Below, in pieces: positions 9,001 to 17,117 of a stretch of DNA of 64,000 bases. Position numbers and translations under genes: made by a program. The notes under the pieces were generated by a model. It ran no database searches. It had not been told where the DNA came from and was given only the letters and a program-made list of their open reading frames with translations. Within the stretch, counting starts at the first letter, position 1; each line of letters begins with the position of its first letter. Source of the stretch: JAYEPK01 sp048569615 (GTDB lineage Archaea; Thermoplasmatota; Penumbrarchaeia; Penumbrarchaeales; Penumbrarchaeaceae); contig JBLIRK010000002.1 in assembly GCA_048569615.1 (NCBI GenBank), positions 1 through 64,000 on the forward strand, given 5' to 3'.

Positions 9001-10153
9001 CCGATATCATCAACGTTGAAAGGGAGGGATCGAATTTGGAATAGAAGTTCACATTGTCCTGGAAGGTAACGCCGTTGAACGATGTCGTTGTGGGGTAGTC
9101 ATCGGATTGTGTGCTACCGATCGCCACTATGTTCCCGTCAGGATCAATGAACAGCTCCCCGGAATATTCTACAGTGCTACCCCCGAAATATGTGGAGATG
9201 AGAAGCTGGGAGGCATCAGAGTTGAACTTTGATATGAAATTATCATGAAAGCCGTTGTAACTTGGGGAATATGAACCGGGTGTGGTGGGGAAATTCAAAG
9301 AATCCACCATTCCGTAAAGATAGATCTCCCCATTATCATCGAAGGCGAAGGAGGAAGGCCATTCATCCATGGAGCCTCCGAGGAATGTGGAGAAAATCAG
9401 GGGATCGATAACAAGCTCGTGGTCGGGATCATAATCGACATCGTAGGAAACTGTATTTCTATTGACATATATGGATGCAGGTAATTGCTTTTTCAGACCA
9501 TTGATATTTTGGTAGACGTAAAATGACCCGTCGATCAAGGTCTTACCTTTAAGTTCTATAAAAAGCTCCTGACCGTTCGTACTTAGGTCAGCTCCATGGA
9601 ATACCATCTTGATATCGGTAAGATCGGATCCGGGACGGAGAAGGAATTCGTACTTCAATCCCTCCTCCTTTATCGTGTACTTAAGATCGATCCCATCGTA
9701 GAGGTTCCTGTAAATAAGTGTGCTGTAGCTCTGAAGACCCGTTACCCAGAGCTCCCTAGGACCAACGAAAAAATTGGAGATCGTACCAGTCGGCTCGTCC
9801 CCGATTGGAACGACGTGTCTGGCTCCTTTGAATTCAACGGAGTAAACTGAGAAGGAAGGAATCGATTCGTCATTAACGCAAATGAATTCCCTTAAAACAA
9901 CTCTATCATCCATGAAATAAACGTTCGGTCCTGTGAACAGTATCTCCTCGTTCGTGAGACGGCCCATGTTCGGTACGAAAAACTGCCGATCGGGACATCG
10001 ATCAAGAAAGCCCACCTCTTCTCCATTATTGTTATCCGGAACCAAACGGTTAGAACCTTCTGAGGTTATTTGAAAATACGAAGCTCCAGAGAACATCAAC
10101 AGTGCCAATACCATTAGGACCATCGCTCTCACAGTATCACTCCGCGAGAACAT
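6089..10153 (-). CDS. Giant surface protein: SBBP beta-propeller repeats plus six fibronectin III domains
   Basis: 1354 residues. A signal or anchor lies at about 10-28. Next comes an N-terminal domain (about 50-250) of the kind that precedes SBBP repeats (FVGPRELWVTGLQSYSTLIYRNLYDGIDLKY). About nine SBBP repeats follow (about 250-720), each like YSTYIGGSDFETVREIWF then GSSESIDLPVT. Six fibronectin-III domains come next, beginning near PATPISVKT, PPSEPWYLN, VPEAISKIS, VPGKVEATI, IPDYPVSLS and VPDAPLSGI. An Asp/Glu-rich linker leads to one membrane helix (VLFVMIVVVAASLMIGLVFL) and a short proline-rich cytoplasmic tail (LLMPPPNMIKPGIPLSP). It is a type I membrane protein presenting a long adhesive or binding stalk outside the cell. 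The ligand is unknown. Confidence 0.85.
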   Translation of the reverse strand: MFSRSDTVRAMVLMVLALLMFSGASYFQITSEGSNRLVPDNNNGEEVGFLDRCPDRQFFVPNMGRLTNEEILFTGPNVYFMDDRVVLREFICVNDESIPSFSVYSVEFKGARHVVPIGDEPTGTISNFFVGPRELWVTGLQSYSTLIYRNLYDGIDLKYTIKEEGLKYEFLLRPGSDLTDIKMVFHGADLSTNGQELFIELKGKTLIDGSFYVYQNINGLKKQLPASIYVNRNTVSYDVDYDPDHELVIDPLIFSTFLGGSMDEWPSSFAFDDNGEIYLYGMVDSLNFPTTPGSYSPSYNGFHDNFISKFNSDASQLLISTYFGGSTVEYSGELFIDPDGNIVAIGSTQSDDYPTTTSFNGVTFQDNVNFYSKFDPSLSTLMISAFYLDPDHGEVFKTRMDEDGDLWITGYTESDSLPKTRDAYQSSRAGYRDAFLLELGKNLSGLKYGTYLGGAGSDTGVELSLLNDHEICIAGTTDSMDYPTEENSFDTTFGGGLDLFLTVLNISSANLRYSTYIGGSDFETVREIWFENSSNVTVYGSSESIDLPVTLNAYDNTKPGGFDPFVMNLDLSTNCPNYSTYIGSTQNDFPTNMFIHEGNVHVVGRTIDSSYPVTDGAYDTSISGGDDMYYSILSGDGSRLLYSTFIGGSSMEFPADMYIDRNGDLILTGDTRSSNFPITSQASQIAFGGASDAFLMKLCIADSPATPISVKTHSGDSFVNISWREGNAIFVEDFVVYKGNDVTNLERYQMVGSCKYFNDTNVSNGIEYVYQITALNDVGESSPTAAIRTTPGGPPSEPWYLNCTGKKNLVILEWSPPNSTRGFPVTGYIIYKAQNGMEISRYMSLENTTRFEDSFVENGRTYRYGVKAENARGIGPISSTFEALPGAVPEAISKISITEGDSSISLKWNVPDGCGFEIEEYKIFRGEEMDELDEIGRSDTNTYTDNSVINGVMYFYSVSAVNHLGESIGNVVGSGSPSSVPGKVEATIVSGDRYVMVHWSEPTDNGGRPILEYRIYSGTDPEDLEYFDTTTGHECNITGLENGVECYVAVSAANENGEGPFSELLTSLPCSIPDYPVSLSVVQTEGSILLGWEEPLDMGGLDILGYVVFKGTAENDMVEIAETMDNTFLDSDFEWGEEYFYSVSAVNEMGPGVCSPILSIKPLTVPDAPLSGIVYVGYSFIHLHWEEPAFMGGTEKVRYKVYRIEDDESISFLTEIPNLDFNDTYLMENSTYRYRITSVNEKGEGQEYLEMTGKTLKRDIPDNDDPVDDDKDSKENDEDGTNSVLFVMIVVVAASLMIGLVFLIMGVVLLNRKSARPELLMPPPNMIKPGIPLSPPHKGGIDGTEAMNDMFDRP

Positions 10154-10348
10154 CGTGAATATTGATTATTAATTGAATTGGAACTCTTTTTTTACTATTA
10201 TTTAATTTTTTTTATACGATTGAAAGGAGCTGAAAGAACCTTGTGGACATTCATATGAATTCATGATATCCCTATTTTGAGAACTGTCTTATATCCTTCT
10301 ATAATTATTAATAGTTAGAAACCCAATATTTCGCAGGAGGAGAGCAAC

Positions 10349-10621
10349 ATGGCGGAAGAAGAAAACCCGTTCCTTATAAAGCCCAAACCAGCTAATGCCC
10401 AAGAGAAAAAGGATGAGCCGAAGATAGAGGAATTCTCCTTCATGGTGGACCCCACGGAAGCCAAGAAGATCCACGACCAGATCGATCCACACGGCACCAA
10501 GCCGCATTATGAGAAGGCCGGCACTCCCATATGGGACAAGAAGGATGTCAAGGACATCGACAATCCGGACTACGAAGTGGTGGACCACACTAAGATGAAG
10601 AAAGAGGATGAGGAGACCTAG
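10349..10621 (+). CDS. Small hydrophilic protein, function unknown (90 residues)
   Basis: The ATG at 10349 is preceded by a strong ribosome binding site (CAGGAGGAG). The protein is highly charged, without cysteines or hydrophobic segments, and probably has little fixed structure (MAEEENPFLIKPKPANAQEK, later PHYEKAGTPIWDKKDV, then YEVVDHTKMKKEDEET). The codon bias is of the highly used type. Its single-gene status and strong initiation region suggest an abundant protein. It converges on the E2 acyltransferase gene. No family is recognised. Confidence 0.65.
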   Translation: MAEEENPFLIKPKPANAQEKKDEPKIEEFSFMVDPTEAKKIHDQIDPHGTKPHYEKAGTPIWDKKDVKDIDNPDYEVVDHTKMKKEDEET

Positions 10622-10658
10622 GTATAGCCCCATCCTTCCAGGGATCCCTTGATACCGG

Positions 10659-11894
10659 CTAAGCAAACATCATCCCGGGATTCTCAAGATATTCCTTCAG
10701 GGTGTTGATGAACCTGGAAACCTCGGCGCCGTCGATTATCCTGTGATCGAAGGATACTGATATCCCCATTATCTTCCTGACCATGATCTCTCCGTCCACT
10801 ACCCTGGGGAGCTCTCTTATCTTGCCGATACCGAGGATCGCAGCTTCCGGGAAATTGATGATCGGCACACCGAACAAGCCGCCTATGGCTCCGAAGTTGG
10901 ATATGGTGAAGGTCCCTCCCCGAAGCTCGGCCAGGTCTATGGTCCTGTCCTTTGCGATCTTTATCAGCCTCTCCATATCCTTCTGAATTTCAACAAGCTC
11001 CTTTGTCTCAACCCTCTTGACCACAGGGACCATGAGACCGGCTTCCGTATCGGTGGCCACGCCGATATTGTAGTACTCCTTGATGATGATCTCCTCGTTC
11101 TCCTCGTCCAGTGTGGAATTGAGAGTGGGATGCTTCATCAGGGACTTCTGAACTGCCTTGATGATGAACGGCATGAAGGTGAGCTTCTCGTCCTTCCCGG
11201 CAAGCTCCCTGTTCATTCCCTTCCTGAGGTCCCAGAGTGCAGTCATGTCCACCTCATCCATTGCTGCGGCGTGGGGAGCGGTGAACTTGGATTCCGTCAA
11301 TCTGTTCCCGATGACCTCCCTGAGCCCCTTGTAGCTCTCATACCTGATGTGTCCGTAGAAATCGTAGTTCAATTTCACACGGATCGACTTCTGCTTCTGT
11401 GGAGGCCCGGGAGATGGCTCTTCGTTGGATTTGATGTAATTCAACAGGTCCTCCTCCGTTATCCTGCCCCTGGGCCCGGTTCCTTTCACATAGAAAAGGT
11501 CAATTCCCTTCTCCTTTGCTAACTTCCTGATCCTGGGGAGAGCGAAGACCTTTCCTCCCGAAGGTGCTCCCTGAGCCTTCCGCTCCTTCGGAGCCTCATT
11601 GACCTCCTCTTTATCGCCGGAGGGAGCCGAAGAAGGTCGTGGAGTATCTTCCTCATCATCGTTTCCTATGGTGACCATTGTCTCGCCCACCTTGACCTTT
11701 TCCCCCTCCGGGACCAGGATCTTCAAAACGGTCCCGTCGGCGGGAGAGGGCATGTCAACGATCGCCTTGTCCGTCTCGACCTGGGCCAGCGTCTGGTCTT
11801 CCTCAATTGTGTCACCTTCCCTCACTAACCAAGCCTTTATCATTCCCTCGGTGATCCCTTCCCCCACATCGGGGAACTTGAACTCGGTTACCAT
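10659..11894 (-). CDS. 2-oxoacid dehydrogenase complex E2, dihydrolipoyl acyltransferase
   Basis: 411 residues in three parts. The lipoyl domain (1-80) has lipoyl-lysine K43 in ETDKAIVDMPSP. The peripheral subunit-binding domain (about 115-150) reads FALPRIRKLAKEKGIDL then GPRGRITEEDLLNY. The catalytic domain (about 175-411) ends in SVSFDHRIIDGAEVSRF with the active-site His384 and Asp388. E2 moves the acyl group from E1 to CoA and forms the core of the complex. Its ATG overlaps the end of the E1beta gene by seven bases, so the three genes are one operon. No E3 lipoamide dehydrogenase or lipoate ligase gene is nearby. The Thermoplasma complex of this type uses branched-chain 2-oxoacids and pyruvate; the substrate here is inferred from that. 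Confidence 0.93.
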   Translation of the reverse strand: MVTEFKFPDVGEGITEGMIKAWLVREGDTIEEDQTLAQVETDKAIVDMPSPADGTVLKILVPEGEKVKVGETMVTIGNDDEEDTPRPSSAPSGDKEEVNEAPKERKAQGAPSGGKVFALPRIRKLAKEKGIDLFYVKGTGPRGRITEEDLLNYIKSNEEPSPGPPQKQKSIRVKLNYDFYGHIRYESYKGLREVIGNRLTESKFTAPHAAAMDEVDMTALWDLRKGMNRELAGKDEKLTFMPFIIKAVQKSLMKHPTLNSTLDEENEEIIIKEYYNIGVATDTEAGLMVPVVKRVETKELVEIQKDMERLIKIAKDRTIDLAELRGGTFTISNFGAIGGLFGVPIINFPEAAILGIGKIRELPRVVDGEIMVRKIMGISVSFDHRIIDGAEVSRFINTLKEYLENPGMMFA

Positions 11895-12865
11895 GTAAGC
11901 ACCTCCCTTACACCTTTCACTATACGGTCGAGGTCCGGCATTGCCCAGTGTTCCATCTTGTAGAAGGGGAATGGGACGTCGAATCCGGTTACGCGAACCG
12001 CCGGAGCCTCCATAGAGTCCAGAACATCCTCCTGGGCCCTGGTTATTATCTCGGAGGCAAATCCCGCTGTTCTGGGAGCTTCCTGGACAACAAGCAGCCT
12101 TCCGGTCCTCTTCACCGACCAGTTCACAGTCTCCTCATCGTAGGGTGAGATGGTCCTGACATCTATGACCTCCGCATCTATGCCCTTGGATTCAACAAGC
12201 TCCGCCGCCTTCAGCAATTTCGGCATAATAGAGCCCCACCCCACCATGGTAAGGTCCTTTCCCTTCCTGACAACCTTCGCCTTTCCGAGCTCAACGGTAT
12301 ATGCATCTTCCGGGACCTCCGTCTTCCCCAGCCTGTACAATCTCTTGGGCTCCAGGAAAACCACGGGATCAGGATCCCTTATGGAGGAGATCAGCAGACC
12401 CTTGGCATCATATGGAGTGCTGGGTATCACCGTCTTAAGCCCTGGAATGTGCGCCAGGATCGATTCGAAGCTCTCAGCGTGGTGCTCCAGGGCCCTCACA
12501 CCTCCGCCGTAAGGAGCCCTTACAACAAGGGGGACAGAGAATCTTCCCTGGGTCCTGTTCCTAAGCCTCGATGCATGGGAGCTGATCTGATCAAGAGCCG
12601 GCCACATGAAGCCCATGAACTGCATCTCGGCCACGGGTTTCATGCCTGCGAGGGCCATCCCGATAGAAAAACCGACGATGCCCGATTCGGCAAGAGGGGT
12701 ATCTATGACCCTATTCTCTCCGAACTTCTCGTAGAGCCCTTCCGTGATCCTGAACACTCCGCCGTTCAGTCCGACATCCTCTCCGAGAACTGCAACCTTT
12801 TTATCCAGCTCCATCTCGTTGTGCAGAGCGCTGTTTATGGCTTCGGCCATGTTCATCTCCTTCAC
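11888..12865 (-). CDS. 2-oxoacid dehydrogenase complex E1 beta subunit
   Basis: 325 residues, the normal length for E1beta. It opens with EAINSALHNEMELDKKVAVL and GEDVGLNGGVFRITEGL. The thiamine-diphosphate-contacting region is AEMQFMGFMWPALDQI, followed by VRAPYGGGVRALEHH and VIPSTPYDAKGLL, and a transketolase C-domain follows. With E1alpha it forms the alpha2beta2 decarboxylase that acylates the lipoyl arm of E2. The start overlaps the E1alpha stop by four bases. The family cannot be divided cleanly into pyruvate versus branched-chain enzymes by motif, but the archaeal precedent favours branched-chain 2-oxoacids. Confidence 0.93.
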   Translation of the reverse strand: MKEMNMAEAINSALHNEMELDKKVAVLGEDVGLNGGVFRITEGLYEKFGENRVIDTPLAESGIVGFSIGMALAGMKPVAEMQFMGFMWPALDQISSHASRLRNRTQGRFSVPLVVRAPYGGGVRALEHHAESFESILAHIPGLKTVIPSTPYDAKGLLISSIRDPDPVVFLEPKRLYRLGKTEVPEDAYTVELGKAKVVRKGKDLTMVGWGSIMPKLLKAAELVESKGIDAEVIDVRTISPYDEETVNWSVKRTGRLLVVQEAPRTAGFASEIITRAQEDVLDSMEAPAVRVTGFDVPFPFYKMEHWAMPDLDRIVKGVREVLTW

Positions 12866-13977
12866 GGGAACCCCCCCTGTATCTCGGAGGCGTCCTCCTC
12901 GATCTCCTTTTCCTTCATACTCTTCTTGAGATATTCGAGCTGCTCCAACAGGTTCGGGGGCATCTCACCGAACATGTACTTGAAAAGGTCCTCGGGTTCG
13001 AGGTCGGGGAGGGACTCGGCGTATTTCACGGACTCCTTTATCAGCCCCTTCGCCTTCTCCACTAACCGTTTCTCCCATTCTTCGGTCCACAGCCCCTTGC
13101 CCTCCAGGAATATCCTGAATCTCTTAAGTGGGTCCTTGTCCTCCCATTCCCTCTGCTCTTCCTCCGTCCTGTATCTCGTCGGATCATCGGCGGTGGTATG
13201 CATAAGCCGTCTGTATGTGAATGCCTCGATGAAGGTTGGTCCGCCTCCTTCCCTTGCGTTATCGAGCGCCTTCTTGGTTGCCATATATACGGCAAGGATA
13301 TCGTTTCCGTCCACATATACGCCGGGGAAGCCGTAGGCTTCCCCTTTCTGGGCTATGGTCCTTGATGCGGTCTGCCTCTTCCGGGAAACGCTTATGGCCC
13401 ACTGGTTGTTCTGAACGAGATAAACAACCGGAGCCTGAAAAACACCTGCGAAGTTCATACCTTCGTGGAAATCACCTTCGGATGTGCCTCCGTCCCCGAG
13501 GAAACAAAGTACGGCGCTCTTTTCGTTGTTAACCTTCTTCGCCCAGGCGAATCCGGCGGCAATGGGGAGCTGGGTAGAGACGGGAACGAAAATGGGAAAG
13601 CTCTTTGTCCCCTCTGGCACCCTGTTTCCCCTTACATCTCCCATGAAGTAGAGCAGGTTGTACTCGAAGGGGAGCTCCTTGATCATATATGCGGGGAGCT
13701 CCCTGAACGAGGGAAACAACCAGTCTTCCGCTCCCATCGCCAGGGCGCCTCCTACCTGGGCCGCTTCCTGTCCGGTTCCGGGAGCATAGGTTCCAAGACG
13801 TCCCTGCCTCTGGAGCTTGATGGCCTTGTCGTCGGCCATCCTTCCGTAGAGCATCCACCAGTACATGTTCTTCAACGTTTCATCGTCCAGACCGGGATCC
13901 TCTCCGACGAGGTTCCCGTCCTTGTCGATGATCTGATAGAGCTCGCAGTCCTGCGGTAGACATTCTCGCGGGTCCAT
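12862..13977 (-). CDS. 2-oxoacid dehydrogenase complex E1 alpha subunit
   Basis: 371 residues. The thiamine diphosphate motif is present as GDGGTSEGDFHEGMNF through VQNNQWAISV. The phosphorylation-loop region is RRLMHTTADDPTRYRTEEE, with the conserved histidine and DDPTRYR found in branched-chain and archaeal or bacterial alpha2beta2 enzymes. RRQGRLGTYAPGTGQEAAQV near residue 58 is also diagnostic. The ATG at 13975-13977 is the first good start. It is the first gene of E1alpha-E1beta-E2. A CPPC thioredoxin-like gene lies 40 bases upstream on the same strand and may be co-transcribed. Confidence 0.93.
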   Translation of the reverse strand: MDPRECLPQDCELYQIIDKDGNLVGEDPGLDDETLKNMYWWMLYGRMADDKAIKLQRQGRLGTYAPGTGQEAAQVGGALAMGAEDWLFPSFRELPAYMIKELPFEYNLLYFMGDVRGNRVPEGTKSFPIFVPVSTQLPIAAGFAWAKKVNNEKSAVLCFLGDGGTSEGDFHEGMNFAGVFQAPVVYLVQNNQWAISVSRKRQTASRTIAQKGEAYGFPGVYVDGNDILAVYMATKKALDNAREGGGPTFIEAFTYRRLMHTTADDPTRYRTEEEQREWEDKDPLKRFRIFLEGKGLWTEEWEKRLVEKAKGLIKESVKYAESLPDLEPEDLFKYMFGEMPPNLLEQLEYLKKSMKEKEIEEDASEIQGGFP

Positions 13978-14017
13978 GCATAGACCTCCAAAATAGCCGA
14001 GGCTGAGAAGCTTCGGC

Positions 14018-14290
14018 TCACTCCTTTAGCGCCCACTCCTTCAGCCTTTCGTATGTCACTTCTCCGCAGAGGAAGGAGTCGTTCTTCTTGTTGTACATGA
14101 AGGGGACGCCGTTGCACCTTCCCCTGGAGTACTTCATCATGAGGTTCTGGTTCTGAGAATTGTGCCAGACCTCGTACCTTGTTATTACCACGCCCTCCTC
14201 CTCCCTCAGCCTGTTGATGTACATCTCGAGCTGTATACAGGGGGGGCACTCTGCACCGTAAAAGTCCAATAGGTGTGATTCTTCCGCCAT
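14018..14290 (-). CDS. Small thioredoxin-fold protein with CPPC active site
   Basis: 90 residues. LLDFYGAECPPCIQLEMYIN places the redox cysteines at 15 and 18 at the start of the first helix, and GVPFMYNKK supplies the cis-proline strand. Two further cysteines (RGRCNGVPF and FLCGEV) lie close to the active site. The protein is shorter than classical thioredoxin, resembling archaeal mini-thioredoxins. A CPPC site is generally less reducing than CGPC and is found in disulfide-exchange proteins. It lies directly upstream of the 2-oxoacid dehydrogenase operon, but a functional link is not proven. Confidence 0.8.
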   Translation of the reverse strand: MAEESHLLDFYGAECPPCIQLEMYINRLREEEGVVITRYEVWHNSQNQNLMMKYSRGRCNGVPFMYNKKNDSFLCGEVTYERLKEWALKE

Positions 14291-14399
14291 TTTCGTTCAC
14301 CTGCCTTTATATTGATTTGAGTCGGCCTCAAATTTCTTGGTAAACAACCTATATATTGGTAAGTTATTAAGGTTGCACCTAATATTTCATTGACAATCC

Positions 14400-15719
14400 T
14401 TAGACCGCATTTCGCCACTCATGGGTGTTCAGTTCTTCGGCAGGAATTATTTTCAGCATCCTGAAGAGGGCCCCTATTGCATGCTGGGTATAATCGATGC
14501 GTATCCATCTGCTCTGCCATCCCATGTCATCGTTGATCCTGTCAAAGAGGTCGTGCCTGAATCCTCCCAGAACAAGATGGGGAGATTCGAATTGGTAGGC
14601 CTCCTCCGTGTCGTACATGAGATTGCAGATGAATCCTGAGGCATTCAGAAGGACATCCGTGTACCTCTCTATCCTGTCGGTATCATCGAGCTTCATTGCC
14701 ACACCCAGGACATCCGTCATTCCCTCGCAGTAGGTGCAGGTGTTCATGGACGGAAATGTCCTGAAGGAACCCCATAGCTCGGGGTATTCCGAGAGCTTCT
14801 CCTGATCGGGATAGGCGGGATTCCCGAAGTAGGAGCCGTAGTGGTACTTCAGCATCCATTCGGTGATATCGAATGCGGCATCGGCATATTTCTGCTCCCC
14901 CGTCAAGTGGTATCCTTCGGAAAATGCAGACGACATCCATGAATAGTAAGCGGTGCTCATGTTCATGCAGTTCCCGTATGTCAGGAAGTTCATGTGGTAG
15001 GCTGCGGACTTCACATATCCCTCGAGATACTCCTCATCCCCCGTCACCTTGCAGGCAAGGGCCAGACCGAGGAGCGCTTCCCCCGATGCCATCATGTTCT
15101 CATCGAAGGAATCGCCTATCACATACTCGTAGGTGTAATCGAATCTTCCCTCGCTGTCCATGGAATCGAGGCACAGATTGGCAAGCCCCCGAACCCTGTA
15201 AAGGTGATCTTCATCACCTGTGGAATCATAAAGATAGCAGTAACCGATCAATGTGAGGGCGTTGTCGAAGAGGCTGGAGCGCTCACCGTTTAGTATATAC
15301 TGGACATCCCCGTTGCGCCTTATCAGGCCTTCGACGTGGGCTGCGGCATCCTCGGCGCACTCCAGATACCTTTCATCGCCTGTATGTTCATAGGCCCAGA
15401 CCAGCGGATATATTGAAGCGCTGTGCCTTGCAAGGGAATACCCATATCGTGTGATCTCCGTGTTGTTGTCCGGATCGAAGATGTAAACATAGGAGCCGTC
15501 GGTCCTCTGCACCCTTCCGAACCAATGCGCTCCGAGTACGGCTCCCCTTTCGATCGGATTGTCGAATTCCATACCTTCAACCTCACCGAGGTTGAAATCG
15601 TCCTTGAGCGGGGCTTTCTTGTTCCAGAAGGGGTAGACCACCGAGATGAGCAGGGTCATCAGGATGATCAGCACGACCACGCAGGCGGCAAGCACTATCC
15701 TTGCTGAAGTATCCCTCAA
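14400..15719 (-). CDS. Membrane-anchored alpha/alpha-toroid (six-hairpin) protein
   Basis: 439 residues from a TTG start with GGGGAG six bases upstream. An N-terminal anchor lies at about residues 8-31. The extracellular part is a helical repeat rich in aromatic residues and Gly-Asp turns: YPLVWAYEHTGDERYLECAE, LIGYCYLYDSTGDEDHLYRV, LACKVTGDEEYLEGYVKSA and FSEGYHLTGEQKYADAAFDI. That repeat of helix pairs with TGDExYL turns is typical of six-hairpin glycosidases and of uronyl C5-epimerase-type domains. The C-terminal QSRWIRIDYTQHAIGALFRM resembles the latter. It therefore probably acts on surface or environmental polysaccharide, but activity and substrate are inference. Confidence 0.65.
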   Translation of the reverse strand: MRDTSARIVLAACVVVLIILMTLLISVVYPFWNKKAPLKDDFNLGEVEGMEFDNPIERGAVLGAHWFGRVQRTDGSYVYIFDPDNNTEITRYGYSLARHSASIYPLVWAYEHTGDERYLECAEDAAAHVEGLIRRNGDVQYILNGERSSLFDNALTLIGYCYLYDSTGDEDHLYRVRGLANLCLDSMDSEGRFDYTYEYVIGDSFDENMMASGEALLGLALACKVTGDEEYLEGYVKSAAYHMNFLTYGNCMNMSTAYYSWMSSAFSEGYHLTGEQKYADAAFDITEWMLKYHYGSYFGNPAYPDQEKLSEYPELWGSFRTFPSMNTCTYCEGMTDVLGVAMKLDDTDRIERYTDVLLNASGFICNLMYDTEEAYQFESPHLVLGGFRHDLFDRINDDMGWQSRWIRIDYTQHAIGALFRMLKIIPAEELNTHEWRNAV

Positions 15720-15921
15720 GTCGTTCTCCCCGTCAGGGAGATGCAGTCGTGATTATATATTTGATAGCATCGAAGTCCGGACCGTCCTCTTTCCATGACG
15801 GTAATTGAAACATCCTGAAGAGTCCTGGTAGTTCCGAAGCTTGTATCGATGCATCTGGCTTCGATTGTGGCCATACCATGTCAACCTTGAATTTGGTTTC
15901 AATACGATTCTTTCATATTAT

Positions 15922-16863
15922 ATGCAAACGATTTATACCCAGGTCGGGATTGAAGAGGCTGTGAAGGTCCAGAACAAGGCATATATCCTGGGACTGCTGG
16001 CCGTTGTAATATGGTCAACCGTGGCTTCAGTCTTCAAACTGACCCTTGAGCATACGGAACCTGTTTCAATGGTGTTCATAGCTTCGGTGGTATCCTCCGG
16101 AGTTCTTTTCGCAGCACTTGCCGCATCAGGCAAGCTTAGGAAGCTTTCTGCCCTTTCCATCCGAGATATCTGGTCCAATATCTTCCTTGGAATCCTAAAT
16201 CCGTTCCTTTACTACATCGTCCTCTTTTCGACATACGACATTCTGAAAGCACAGGAAGCACAGGCTCTCAACTACACATGGCCGATCATGCTCACACTGC
16301 TTTCCATGATCTTCCTCAAACAGCGAATAACCAGGGTCCAGATAGCTGCCGTTCTGCTATCTTTCATCGGAGTTCTCGTGATCACATCCAAGGGGAGTTT
16401 CTTCATGGGCACATCGATAGCACCGCTCGGTATCTTTCTGGGTCTGCTCTCGGCGGCGATATGGGCATCCTACTGGACCGTGGGGGTCAGCTCAAAGACC
16501 GATCCCATGGCAAGGCTGTTCCTGAACTTCCTATCCGGTTCCGTGGTGATCGGAATACTAGTTCTGATCAGAGGAGGGATACAGATCGATGGGATGAAAG
16601 GGCTCCTCGGTTCTGCCTACATAGGCATCTTCGAGATGGGGTTGACATTCATCATCTGGATGGGAGCCCTCAAACTATCATCGGACACCTCAAAGATCTC
16701 GAACCTGATCTACCTCAGCCCCTTCATATCCCTAGTTCTCATAAGTATCTTAGTGGGTGAAGACATCCTCCTCACAACGGTCGTGGGACTGGTCCTGATC
16801 GTTCTCGGGATTATTCTCCAGAGATTTGACGACAGACGGAAGAGCACATCCAGGGCCGGGTAG
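15922..16863 (+). CDS. EamA/DMT-family transporter
   Basis: About 313 residues with ten predicted membrane helices in two homologous halves of five, each an EamA domain. The first begins at YILGLLAVVIWSTVASVFKL and ends with LAAVLLSFIGVLVITSKGSF-like segments. The second begins at LGIFLGLLSAAIWASYWTVG and ends at VVGLVLIVLGIILQRF. Family members export metabolites or amino acids, and the substrate cannot be read. The start is uncertain: ATG 15922 is used, but a TATA-like TTTATA at about 15930 would fit a nearly leaderless GTG at 15961, giving the short N-terminus usual in the family. Confidence 0.85.
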   Translation: MQTIYTQVGIEEAVKVQNKAYILGLLAVVIWSTVASVFKLTLEHTEPVSMVFIASVVSSGVLFAALAASGKLRKLSALSIRDIWSNIFLGILNPFLYYIVLFSTYDILKAQEAQALNYTWPIMLTLLSMIFLKQRITRVQIAAVLLSFIGVLVITSKGSFFMGTSIAPLGIFLGLLSAAIWASYWTVGVSSKTDPMARLFLNFLSGSVVIGILVLIRGGIQIDGMKGLLGSAYIGIFEMGLTFIIWMGALKLSSDTSKISNLIYLSPFISLVLISILVGEDILLTTVVGLVLIVLGIILQRFDDRRKSTSRAG

Positions 16864-16925
16864 AATTAGCCAAGGCCCCCCATCCCTGAATTCGAGGGAC
16901 AGGGTGAAGTTTCAATGTTGAACCG

Positions 16926-17050
16926 AAATTTATTAAAAAGGACCGGATCGCTCCTTTATCAGCAAGAAAATGACACGGCAAGGGATCTATGATTTTTGCC
17001 TCCACGCCCTAACAATCCTTCCTTCTTGCTCTATCCCTTGCCACTTTTTT
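16926..17050 (+). other. Long-range hairpin with T-tract, possible terminator or small RNA
   Basis: GGCAAGGGAT (16977-16986) is the exact reverse complement of ATCCCTTGCC (17033-17042), and the second arm is followed by a run of six T (17045-17050). A smaller hairpin (AAAGGA at 16937 with TCCTTT at 16952) lies just upstream, after a TATA-like TTTATTAAAA at about 16929. It may be the 3' end of the EamA transcript or an independent small RNA. No protein frame in it is convincing. Confidence 0.35.
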
Positions 17051-17117
17051 CCTTTTTCTTCCTTCCCAATGGAAATATATATCTATCTAATCAAATATTT
17101 TCAAATTGAGGTCTCTA

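Noticed and set aside
12449..13336. A 295-residue plus-strand frame across the E1 genes
   Set aside because: It is antisense to E1alpha and E1beta, which show all thiamine-enzyme motifs.
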